Below are positions 1 through 5,659 of a stretch of 7,710 nucleotides of DNA, in pieces (position 1 is the stretch's first letter; each line of letters begins with the position of its first letter). Origin of the DNA: Porticoccaceae bacterium UBA1989 (GTDB lineage Bacteria > Pseudomonadota > Gammaproteobacteria > Pseudomonadales > Porticoccaceae); NCBI GenBank assembly GCA_002335945.1, contig DDDD01000049.1, positions 1-7,710 on the forward strand. The letters are read 5' to 3'. Made by a program: the position numbers and the translations under genes. The notes beneath the pieces were generated by a model. The model ran no database searches and had not been told where the DNA came from. It saw only the letters and a program-made list of their open reading frames with translations.

Positions 1-342
1 ATGTCTGAAGGCTTTGATGTGGGGCTGGAAATGTCGGGCAATCCCTCTGGTTTTAGAGATCTACTGGCCAATATGTGCCATGGGGGCAAGGTGGCGATGC
101 TGGGTATTCCGGGAGAGGAGATGGCGATTGATTGGAGTCAGGTAATTTTTAATATGCTGACGCTCAAGGGTATCTATGGCCGTGAGATGTATGAGACCTG
201 GTACAAGATGTCGTCGATGATTGAGTCTGGCTTGGATATTTCGGCGGTGATTACGCATCGTTTGGGCTTTGAAGATTTTCAGCAGGGCTTTGATGCCATG
301 AATGCGGGTGAAGCCAGTAAGGTTATTCTTAATTGGAAATAA
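1..342 (+). CDS. tdh: L-threonine 3-dehydrogenase, C-terminal part (5' end outside window)
   Basis: This is the last 113 residues of a zinc- and NAD-dependent threonine dehydrogenase, which oxidises L-threonine to 2-amino-3-ketobutyrate in the cytoplasm. The visible segment matches the E. coli Tdh C-terminus closely. It has the EGFDVGLEMSG strand and loop, the GGKVAMLGIP end of the Rossmann fold, KGIYGREMYETWYKM, and the closing GFDAMNAGEASKVILNW. E. coli Tdh has about 341 residues, so roughly the first 228, with the catalytic zinc ligands and the nucleotide-binding glycines, lie upstream of the window. The first codon here happens to be ATG but corresponds to an internal methionine, so it is not the true start. 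The gene ends in TAA, and kbl begins 39 bases later on the same strand, which supports a tdh-kbl operon. The identification is firm; only the truncation is due to the window. Confidence 0.95.
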   Translation: MSEGFDVGLEMSGNPSGFRDLLANMCHGGKVAMLGIPGEEMAIDWSQVIFNMLTLKGIYGREMYETWYKMSSMIESGLDISAVITHRLGFEDFQQGFDAMNAGEASKVILNWK

Positions 343-381
343 TGAACAGAGCTAGAGAGCGAATGAACGAGGGAAATAATA

Positions 382-1572
382 ATGTACGGTGAATTTAAAG
401 AGCATTTAACGGCTGAGCTAACTGAGATTAAAGCCGCGGGACTGTATAAGTCGGAGCGGGAAATTACTACGGCCCAGGGCGCCCGGGTTGGCGTTAATGG
501 TAAGTCGGAGGTGTTGAATCTCTGCGCCAATAATTATCTGGGGCTGGCTCAGCACCCAGAGGTAAGTGCCGCTGCTAAAGCGGGCCTCGATAACTGGGGT
601 TATGGGTTGGCATCGGTGCGGTTTATCTGTGGCACTCAGAGCCTGCACAAACAGCTGGAGCATAAACTCAGTGAGTTTTTGGGTATGGAGGAGACGATTC
701 TTTATCCCTCGTGCTTTGATGCCAATGGCGGCCTGTTTGAGGTGCTGCTGGGCGCGGAGGATGCGGTTATCTCTGATGCGCTGAACCATGCCAGCATTAT
801 TGATGGTGTGCGACTGTGCAAGGCCCAGCGCTATCGCTACCGCAACAATGATATGACCGATCTCGAGGCCCAGCTTAAGGCAGCTGATGCCAAAGGGGCG
901 CGCTTTAAGATGATTACGACAGACGGTGTGTTTTCGATGGATGGCACCATTGCGCGCCTCGATGAGATTTGTACGCTGGCGGAAAAGTACGGTGCTCTAG
1001 TGCACTTTGATGATTGCCATGCCACGGGCTTTATTGGTGACAATGGCCGCGGCACTCATGAGTACCGCAACTGTATGGATAGAGTGGATATTATCACCGG
1101 TACCCTGGGCAAGGCTTTGGGGGGTGGCAGCGGTGGCTTTACCAGTGCCCGTTCTGAGGTGGTAGATTTGTTACGCCAGCGGTCGCGGCCCTATCTGTTT
1201 TCTAATACGGTGGCGCCGCCTATTGTGGCAGGTGCGATTAAGGCGCTTGAACTGGTTGTTGAGTCTAATAGGCTACAGCAGAAGCTTAGGGACAATACGG
1301 CGATGTTTCGTGAGGGCCTTGAGCGGGAGGGTTTTACGCTGTTGCCGGGCAACCATCCCATTGTGCCGATTATGTTGAATGATGCGGCTCTGGCCAGTCA
1401 GTTTGCGTCGGCTATGTTGGAGGAGGGTATCTATGTGGTGGCTTTCTCTTATCCGGTGGTACCCAAGGGTAAGGCGCGTATTCGCACACAGATGTCGGCG
1501 GCACTGAGTAAAGAGGATGTGGAATTTGCACTGGAGGCTTTTGCTCGGGTGAAGCGTCAGCTCAAGCTATAA
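382..1572 (+). CDS. kbl: 2-amino-3-ketobutyrate CoA ligase (glycine C-acetyltransferase)
   Basis: This PLP enzyme of the alpha-oxoamine synthase family (fold type I) cleaves 2-amino-3-ketobutyrate with CoA into glycine and acetyl-CoA, so it completes the threonine breakdown begun by Tdh. It has 396 residues, against about 398 for E. coli Kbl. The Schiff-base lysine is K244 in TGTLGKALGG, the same number as in E. coli. D210 and H213 in FDDCHATG and H136 in DALNHAS are the expected cofactor-contacting residues. The N-terminal NLCANNYLGLA and the GTQSLHKQLE segment are also family hallmarks. The ATG start is supported by GAGGG at 369-373, eight bases upstream. The gene lies 39 bases after tdh with no promoter visible between them, and a strong hairpin terminator follows the TAA. 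In E. coli the operon order is kbl-tdh; here it is reversed. Confidence 0.97.
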   Translation: MYGEFKEHLTAELTEIKAAGLYKSEREITTAQGARVGVNGKSEVLNLCANNYLGLAQHPEVSAAAKAGLDNWGYGLASVRFICGTQSLHKQLEHKLSEFLGMEETILYPSCFDANGGLFEVLLGAEDAVISDALNHASIIDGVRLCKAQRYRYRNNDMTDLEAQLKAADAKGARFKMITTDGVFSMDGTIARLDEICTLAEKYGALVHFDDCHATGFIGDNGRGTHEYRNCMDRVDIITGTLGKALGGGSGGFTSARSEVVDLLRQRSRPYLFSNTVAPPIVAGAIKALELVVESNRLQQKLRDNTAMFREGLEREGFTLLPGNHPIVPIMLNDAALASQFASAMLEEGIYVVAFSYPVVPKGKARIRTQMSAALSKEDVEFALEAFARVKRQLKL

Positions 1573-1592
1573 GTGGTTTATCTGGCGGATAC

Positions 1593-1624
1593 AAAAAGGG
1601 CGACTCAGATGGGTCGCCCTTTTT
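1593..1624. terminator. Bidirectional intrinsic terminator between kbl and alkB
   Basis: A perfect 12-bp inverted repeat has arms at 1593-1604 (A5 then GGGCGAC) and 1613-1624 (GTCGCCC then T5), with an 8-base loop. The GC core is flanked by an A-run on the left and a T-run on the right, so it can end transcription in both directions. It begins 20 bases after the kbl stop and lies 55 bases beyond the alkB stop on the other strand, as expected for a shared terminator between convergent genes. Confidence 0.93.
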
Positions 1625-1627
1625 ATT

Positions 1628-1659
1628 GCTCGTTATTACAAGCGCTCGTTATTACAAGC
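1628..1659. repeat. Perfect 16-bp tandem direct repeat (two copies)
   Basis: The unit GCTCGTTATTACAAGC occurs twice back to back, at 1628-1643 and 1644-1659, with no mismatch. It lies just after the kbl/alkB terminator and before the alkB stop, so it is noncoding. It looks like a recent slippage duplication; no function is evident. Confidence 0.85.
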
Positions 1660-1678
1660 CTTATTTATTAGAGGCTAT

Positions 1679-2875
1679 TTATTGCTGCGGCATTACCTGG
1701 CCCTGACCATATCGCGCGTAAGTTGCTTCAAGCTTTGAGGGCAGGATATTAACTTTGCTAAGGTCGCCCTGAATATGGGGCAGTTCTAATACGCGCTTAT
1801 CCATCACTTTAAACCACAGCCAAGGGATATAGGCGAGTAGATACATACCGTAATAGCCATTGGGCAGTTCGGGAATGTCGTCGAAGTTACGCAGGCTCTG
1901 GTAGCGGCGAATGGGGTTGGCATGATGATCTGAATGACGCTCCAGATGAAACAGTGCCAGATTGCTCATAATGTAATTCGCATTCCATGAATGATGTGGC
2001 TGGCAGCGCTCATAGCGGCCATTTTCATTCTTTTCACGCAGCAGGCCATAGTGCTCAATGTAGTTGGCTGAGGTGAGCTGATACCAGGCCCAGAAGTTAT
2101 GCACCGCCAAAAATGGCAGCATAATCCAACCGAACAGATAAACCAGTGTGCCCTGTAATATCAGGCTCATGAGGTAAGACTGCAATATATTATTGTGCAC
2201 CGACCAGGTCGCTTTGCCCTGCTTGTTAAGGCGTGTTTTTTCTAGGTTCCAGCCTCGTACAAAGGTGCCGGGAATTTCACGAAGGGTGAAGGCATAGATA
2301 GATTCGCCCAGTCTTGAGCTGGCGGGGTCGTCTGGTGTTGCAACCAGCACGTGATGACCGCGATTATGTTCAACACAGAAATGCCCATAGGCGGGCACGG
2401 CCAGTGTAATTTTGGCCAGCAGCTGCTCGAGGGCAGTTTGCTTGTGGCCCAGTTCGTGGGCCGTGTTGATACCTAGGCCACTGTAACCGCCGGCAATAAT
2501 CGCCATCACCAAGACTGTCCATAGACTCAAATCATTGGTGCCAACCACGTAGGCCATAACGCCGAGCACTATAAAGTGTAGGGGGACGGTAAGCATGGTG
2601 AGAATACGGTAATACTTGTCTGCCTCTAATTGGGGCACAAGCTCTTCGGGAGGGTTGTTTTCATCGCTGCCGATTAGATAATCAAGAAAGGGCAGAACCA
2701 GATAGTTTACCGCGAGGGGTAAGCCTAGGGTCCACTCGATACCCGTTTGATAAAAAATTATCACACCCATAAGCGGGAAGACTGGCATCAGTACCGACAT
2801 TAACCATAGGTAGCGCTTTTTGTCGGTGTAGGTAATAAGCCCTTTGTCGGGGTGCTGTAGTGAATAGGTCGCCAT
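1679..2875 (-). CDS. alkB: Alkane 1-monooxygenase (AlkB-type membrane di-iron hydroxylase)
   Basis: This inner-membrane enzyme hydroxylates the terminal carbon of n-alkanes, using O2 and electrons from rubredoxin and rubredoxin reductase, to start alkane degradation. It has 398 residues (GPo1 AlkB has about 401). The histidine boxes are HELGH (140-144), EHNRGHH (169-175), NYIEHYG (271-277) and ERHSDHH (312-318). They supply H140, H144, H170, H174, H175, H275, H314, H317 and H318, matching the nine iron ligands of GPo1 AlkB with a two-residue offset. Hydrophobic helices lie near residues 23-43, 48-68, 91-111, 117-137 and 231-262. No rubredoxin domain is fused, and none is encoded here. The ATG has AGAGGA (complement of 2883-2888) seven bases upstream. 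By my alignment N57 occupies the place of GPo1 Trp55, which limits chain length. An AraC-type regulator is divergent, as for alkM/alkR in Acinetobacter. Confidence 0.96.
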   Translation of the reverse strand: MATYSLQHPDKGLITYTDKKRYLWLMSVLMPVFPLMGVIIFYQTGIEWTLGLPLAVNYLVLPFLDYLIGSDENNPPEELVPQLEADKYYRILTMLTVPLHFIVLGVMAYVVGTNDLSLWTVLVMAIIAGGYSGLGINTAHELGHKQTALEQLLAKITLAVPAYGHFCVEHNRGHHVLVATPDDPASSRLGESIYAFTLREIPGTFVRGWNLEKTRLNKQGKATWSVHNNILQSYLMSLILQGTLVYLFGWIMLPFLAVHNFWAWYQLTSANYIEHYGLLREKNENGRYERCQPHHSWNANYIMSNLALFHLERHSDHHANPIRRYQSLRNFDDIPELPNGYYGMYLLAYIPWLWFKVMDKRVLELPHIQGDLSKVNILPSKLEATYARYGQGQVMPQQ

Positions 2876-2903
2876 TGTTATTTCCTCTTATTGTGCTTTA
2901 GGG

Positions 2904-2921
2904 AATTAATACTTATTAATT
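2904..2921. repeat. AT-only inverted repeat in the alkB leader
   Basis: AATTAAT at 2904-2910 and ATTAATT at 2915-2921 form a perfect 7-bp dyad around ACTT. It lies between the alkB ribosome-binding site and the candidate -10 at 2919-2924, so it would overlap the transcription start region. It could be a second regulator site, but an 18-bp dyad rich in A and T may also arise by chance. Confidence 0.35.
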
Positions 2922-2924
2922 GTA
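2919..2924 (-). promoter_or_regulatory. Candidate -10 element of the alkB promoter
   Basis: Read on the minus strand this is TACAAT, five of six matches to the sigma-70 -10 consensus. The region 14-18 bases upstream has no good -35 box, only sequences such as CCCTTG, as is common for promoters that need an activator. The dyad at 2956-2982 lies just upstream of the -35 zone, where an AraC-type activator would sit. The transcription start would fall near 2912. This is inferred from sequence only. Confidence 0.35.
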
Positions 2925-2925
2925 A

Positions 2926-2955
2926 TTGACAGCTAGCTAACCAAGGGTGTCAAAT
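2926..2955 (+). promoter_or_regulatory. Candidate promoter of the AraC-family regulator
   Basis: TTGACA at 2926-2931 is a perfect -35 box, followed after 18 bases by TCAAAT at 2950-2955 (four of six matches). The start of transcription would be near 2962, inside the dyad at 2956-2982, so the regulator might repress its own gene. The same TTGACA recurs inverted at 2948-2953, so these hexamers could be parts of operator sites instead. Confidence 0.35.
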
Positions 2956-2982
2956 ACGGTCAATTGATGATTCATTTACCGT
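2956..2982. promoter_or_regulatory. Candidate operator dyad between alkB and its regulator
   Basis: ACGGTCAA (2956-2963) and TTTACCGT (2975-2982) form an inverted repeat with seven of eight positions paired, separated by 11 bases. A GTCAA/GTCAT motif recurs at 2949-2953, 2959-2963 and 2981-2985, at steps of 10 and 22 bases, close to whole helical turns. An inverted TTGAC lies at 2926-2930. Position and phasing fit a binding site of the divergently encoded AraC-type protein, but no binding sequence for this subfamily is recognised here. Confidence 0.45.
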
Positions 2983-3019
2983 CATTTTTTGGTTTGTTTA
3001 TGATTGCGTTGAGGTGTTT

Positions 3020-4003
3020 ATGCACTCTTTTGTGTTGCCTGTATTGCTAGACCTGCTTGCTTCTCAGGGTATTACTGAGGCTCAGTTACTCGAAAATACG
3101 GGCCTAGACCCACTCGATTTAAGTGCCACAAAGTTTTTCAATGCTCAACAGGCAGATGAAATCTGCGGTAAGGCGATTGCGCTCTCTGGTGATCGGTTGT
3201 TGGGCATTAAGCTGGGAATGAGGCTAGAAATGGTCTCGTCTTTTGGGATACTTGGGTATGCTCTGACCACCAGTGCCACGGTAGGGGATGTGGTTAAGTT
3301 ATTGGTGCGTTACAAACGGGCAATACTACCTAGCGTGCGTGTCGAATTAATACCTGGCGAGGGCTCTTTGGAGTTGCGCAGTGCAGCGGCCCATCTGCCT
3401 GAGGCACTGGAGCACTTTTATAAAGACGCGCTCTATGCTGGTCTTGTTACCAATCTGAAATTACTCACCGATACTCAGGGGGTGCCAGCAACCCTTGAGT
3501 TAAATTACGGCGAGCCAGAGGATAGGGCGTTCTATGAGTCGGTATTTGGCAAGGATATTCGTTTTAACTCAAGCCGCTGTGGATTGACGTTTGATGGGGA
3601 CAGCCTAGCTGTAGCTATATCCTCCTCTGATCCTGTAGCCCAGGACGTCTTTCGTCGCGAATGTGATCGAATGCTGGCCGGCTACAATTATGTGGGTATG
3701 GTGAGTGAGCGAGTAAAACAGGCATTGTTAGGGTCACGCTCAGAATTTCCAACCTGTGCTGCTGTTGCCCAGCAGATGCATATGAGCGAAAGCACCTTGC
3801 AGCGACGCCTTCAAAAAGAGGGCACTAGATTTCAGCCGCTGCTAGATCAGGTGCGGTACAGTTTAGCCTTGGAGTATTTACAGGGCACCGAATTGCCTGT
3901 GTCAGAAATTGCGGCGCTGTTAGGGTTTAGTAACCCGGCTAATTTTCGGCGTTCGTTTAAGCGCTGGTCGGCAACGACCCCGGCGGATATCCGTCAGACC
4001 TAA
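3020..4003 (+). CDS. AraC/XylS-family transcriptional regulator, probable alkB regulator
   Basis: This is a cytoplasmic DNA-binding regulator of 327 residues. The N-terminal part (about 15-200) resembles the Arabinose_bd effector domain (PF12625) found in many AraC proteins; the segment MVSSFGILGYALTTSATVG is typical. The C-terminal part (about 225-325) is the AraC double helix-turn-helix. Its first recognition helix is around SESTLQRRLQKEG, and its second motif is PVSEIAALLGFSNPANFRRSFKRW followed by TPADIR. ATG at 3020 is preferred because GAGG at 3011-3014 lies five bases upstream. An in-frame GTG at 3014 would add two residues but has no ribosome-binding site. The gene is divergent from alkB, so it most likely senses an alkane or an oxidation product and activates alkB; this is inference by analogy with AlkR. 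Its stop overlaps the stop of the convergent hydrolase gene. Confidence 0.9.
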   Translation: MHSFVLPVLLDLLASQGITEAQLLENTGLDPLDLSATKFFNAQQADEICGKAIALSGDRLLGIKLGMRLEMVSSFGILGYALTTSATVGDVVKLLVRYKRAILPSVRVELIPGEGSLELRSAAAHLPEALEHFYKDALYAGLVTNLKLLTDTQGVPATLELNYGEPEDRAFYESVFGKDIRFNSSRCGLTFDGDSLAVAISSSDPVAQDVFRRECDRMLAGYNYVGMVSERVKQALLGSRSEFPTCAAVAQQMHMSESTLQRRLQKEGTRFQPLLDQVRYSLALEYLQGTELPVSEIAALLGFSNPANFRRSFKRWSATTPADIRQT

Positions 4004-5148
4004 TTAATAGCGTCGGTTACAAAGGTGACGAACTCTGCATTGCTCCAGGAACTAGGGGCATCGGTATAGTGCCAGTTAGACCCTGTGCGAACCGTGTCAT
4101 CGCCGGTTCTGTTGTAGGTGCTGTTACGCACTATGACTAGGTCGTGCTGGGGAAAAATGTAGATATTGTTTTTGTGCAGTCCCGCGGAATAAAAATACCC
4201 CAGGTCAGAGTTTATCCACCAGTGCAGGCCATAGTTCGAATCTGAGGCCAGATTTACTGAGACATCCGTGGCTGCATCAATCCAGTCTTTGGAGACTACC
4301 TGAGTATTGCCCCATTTGCCGTCGCGAGCGATTAACAGGCCAAAGCGCGCAAAGTCTCTGCTGGTGGCATCAATGCAGCAGTAGGTGAGGGCGTGGCTGG
4401 CTTCGTCTGTCCACCAGGTGGCGGTCATGCCGATTTTGGAGAACAGATTTACATCGGCATAATCCAATACATTCTGGCCAGAGGCATTCTCAAGCATGCC
4501 GCCCAGCAACATTGAATCGGTATTCTGATACACCCAGTTATTGGTTCTGGGGATGGTGGCAGGGGTCCTGTTCATGGCATAGGCGAGTTGGTCGCCACTG
4601 GCACCGCCAGACACATAAATCGCGGTATCGGTGGGGTCATTAGAGGCCATGCCAAGGCCGGAACGCATTTCCAAGATAGAGCGAATGGTGACGGCTTCTC
4701 TGTCTGTGTTGACCCATTGGGGCAGGTAATTTTCGGCGGGCACATCAATACTGCTAATCAACCCGTCGTCGACAGCAATGCCAATTAAGGTACTGGCGAC
4801 GGATTTGGCCGTTGACCAGCTGGTGGCAATGGTCGCTGCGCTTTCACCCTCAGCGTAACGTTCACCGACAATGACGCCATGCCTGATAATAACCACGCCC
4901 TGAGTGTTGCGGCCAGCAGCGAAGGCATAGTCGAGAGCCGCATCAACCCCAGTTTGAGAAATACCGAGTTCTGCAGGAGAATGGACGGCCCAGCTCGCAC
5001 CGGGAAAGGTGTTGGCATTGGGCAATGAGGGGGTAACGGGTTCCTCTGCTGTGATTGGCGTGCTTGAACCACCACCGCCACCACAGGACACAATAGACAA
5101 AAGAGATGCTGAAAGTAGTAATGACGCCATCAGGCTAGGCTGTTTCAT
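4000..5148 (-). CDS. Lipoprotein serine hydrolase, class C beta-lactamase/6-aminohexanoate-dimer hydrolase family
   Basis: This is a predicted envelope lipoprotein of 382 residues with a serine-hydrolase domain (PF00144 fold). From the ATG at 5148, residues 1-21 form a lipoprotein signal peptide ending in lipobox IVSC; C22 would be lipidated and is followed by a glycine-rich linker. Glycine at +2 suggests the outer membrane. The catalytic SxxK is S112-T-A-K115 and the YxN motif is Y207-Q-N209. The segment CCIDATSRDFARFG and the C-terminal YIFPQHDLVIVR are typical of the 6-aminohexanoate-dimer hydrolase-like branch. In place of the usual HxG or KTG there is SAGLHKNN, with H325. The substrate is unknown: an esterase, amidase or peptidase is possible, and antibiotic resistance is not implied. 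A TTG at 5211 would extend the ORF by 21 residues, but it lies inside the likely -35 box. The ATG has no clear Shine-Dalgarno sequence. Confidence 0.88.
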   Translation of the reverse strand: MKQPSLMASLLLSASLLSIVSCGGGGGSSTPITAEEPVTPSLPNANTFPGASWAVHSPAELGISQTGVDAALDYAFAAGRNTQGVVIIRHGVIVGERYAEGESAATIATSWSTAKSVASTLIGIAVDDGLISSIDVPAENYLPQWVNTDREAVTIRSILEMRSGLGMASNDPTDTAIYVSGGASGDQLAYAMNRTPATIPRTNNWVYQNTDSMLLGGMLENASGQNVLDYADVNLFSKIGMTATWWTDEASHALTYCCIDATSRDFARFGLLIARDGKWGNTQVVSKDWIDAATDVSVNLASDSNYGLHWWINSDLGYFYSAGLHKNNIYIFPQHDLVIVRNSTYNRTGDDTVRTGSNWHYTDAPSSWSNAEFVTFVTDAIN

Positions 5149-5182
5149 AATTAGGCTGCTTTGTTTTTTTGTTATTGCAGTG

Positions 5183-5211
5183 ACTATAGCGTTTTTCGTG
5201 GTGAAGTCCAA
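5183..5211 (-). promoter_or_regulatory. Candidate sigma-70 promoter of the lipoprotein hydrolase
   Basis: On the minus strand, TTGGAC (complement of 5206-5211) is followed after exactly 17 bases by TATAGT (complement of 5183-5188), a five-of-six -10 box. Transcription would start near 5176, leaving a leader of about 28 bases before the ATG at 5148. This supports the ATG over the upstream TTG as the start. Confidence 0.55.
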
Positions 5212-5285
5212 AGTCTAGAAGGGTATCTGTTTGCGTAAATTGTCTTGTGGGTTGATACAAAAAATGGGCGGATGCGTAAAACGTT

Positions 5286-5291
5286 TATAAT
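5286..5291 (+). promoter_or_regulatory. Candidate -10 box upstream of the TIGR03643 gene
   Basis: TATAAT is a perfect -10 hexamer, 33 bases before the first possible TTG start. No recognisable -35 box lies 15-19 bases upstream (around 5262-5270 the sequence is AAATGGGCG), so the promoter may be weak or activator-dependent. TGCGTAAA occurs at 5232-5239 and again at 5273-5280, 41 bases apart; its role is unknown. Confidence 0.4.
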
Positions 5292-5318
5292 GGTCAGTGA
5301 CAGTGGTCTCAATCCTTT

Positions 5319-5654
5319 TTGGAGTTGTCTATCAATCAATCATCGATTCTTAATCAACCAAAGCTTTTTAATCAACCGAAGCTTCGCCCACAAAAACCCA
5401 ATGCCGACTTTAAGCCAGATGAGGTCTCACGCATTATAGAAATGGGCTGGGAAGACCGTACGCCGTTTGAGGCCATAGAGAATTTATTTGGTCTCAATGA
5501 GTCTGCGGTGATTACGTTAATGCGCAGAGAAATGAAAGCCAGTTCATTTCGTATGTGGCGCAAGCGTGTATCGAGCCGCAAGACCAAGCATCTCTCCCTG
5601 CGTTCACCGGATGTCAGCAGGGGATATTGCCCCACCCAATACAAACGAGGCTAA
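5319..5654 (+). CDS. TIGR03643/DUF2805 family protein of unknown function
   Basis: This small basic protein (111 residues from the first TTG) is recognised by its core at about residues 32-90: EVSRIIEMGWEDRTPFEAIE, then FGLNESAVITLMRREMKASS and FRMWRKRVSSRKTKH. The core is characteristic of the TIGR03643 (DUF2805) family. The helical core with a helix-turn-helix-like FGLNESAVITLMRR segment suggests possible nucleic-acid binding, but no function is known to me. The start is uncertain: no ATG or GTG precedes the core in frame. TTG at 5319 and TTG at 5325 are the only standard starts after the stop at 5298. The GGAG at 5321-5324 overlaps or abuts them, and is better spaced for ATC at 5331. Residues 6-23 are an imperfect six-residue repeat (NQSSIL, NQPKLF, NQPKLR). 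The stop is five bases before the CIA30 gene, so the two are probably co-transcribed. Confidence 0.85.
   Translation: MELSINQSSILNQPKLFNQPKLRPQKPNADFKPDEVSRIIEMGWEDRTPFEAIENLFGLNESAVITLMRREMKASSFRMWRKRVSSRKTKHLSLRSPDVSRGYCPTQYKRG
5332..5385. repeat. Degenerate 18-bp tandem repeat at the 5' end of the TIGR03643 gene
   Basis: Units at 5350-5367 and 5368-5385 share 16 of 18 bases (TTAATCAACC, then A or G, then AAGCTT). A more diverged unit at 5332-5349 shares 12 of 18 with the first. Because 18 is a multiple of three, the repeats preserve the reading frame and encode NQSSIL, NQPKLF and NQPKLR. They fall between the possible TTG starts and the conserved core. Confidence 0.75.
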
Positions 5655-5659
5655 GGAAT

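Noticed and set aside
418..789. Long minus-strand reading frame inside kbl (123 residues)
   Set aside because: It is a shadow of a strongly conserved gene, with no ribosome-binding site or family resemblance.
1657..1676. Second hairpin (AGCCT/AGGCT, 10-base loop) near the alkB stop
   Set aside because: The stem is only 5 bp and lacks a T-run; the strong 12-bp hairpin nearby already explains termination for both genes.
5093..5093. Glycine run after the lipobox as a possible sequence error or phase-variable tract
   Set aside because: The run uses mixed GGT and GGC codons and is not a mononucleotide tract; glycine-rich linkers after lipidated cysteine are common in marine Gammaproteobacteria.
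4000..5148. Antibiotic-resistance beta-lactamase
   Set aside because: Only the fold and SxxK/YxN motifs are shared; the lipobox, the CCIDATSRDFARFG segment and the absence of KTG point to the 6-aminohexanoate-dimer hydrolase-like branch.
5149..5211. TTG-initiated N-terminal extension of the lipoprotein hydrolase (21 extra residues)
   Set aside because: The TTG forms part of a candidate -35 box, the extension is hydrophilic and would bury the signal peptide, and the ATG at 5148 gives an ideal lipoprotein start.
5245..5439. 64-residue plus-strand reading frame in front of the TIGR03643 gene
   Set aside because: It overlaps the repeat and the TIGR03643 start in another frame, has no recognisable domain, and owes its repetitive sequence to the 18-bp repeats.
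5555..5659. GTG-initiated extension of the CIA30 gene overlapping the TIGR03643 gene
   Set aside because: The ATG at 5660 has a ribosome-binding site and yields a clean signal peptide; the upstream part is a frame shadow of the preceding gene.
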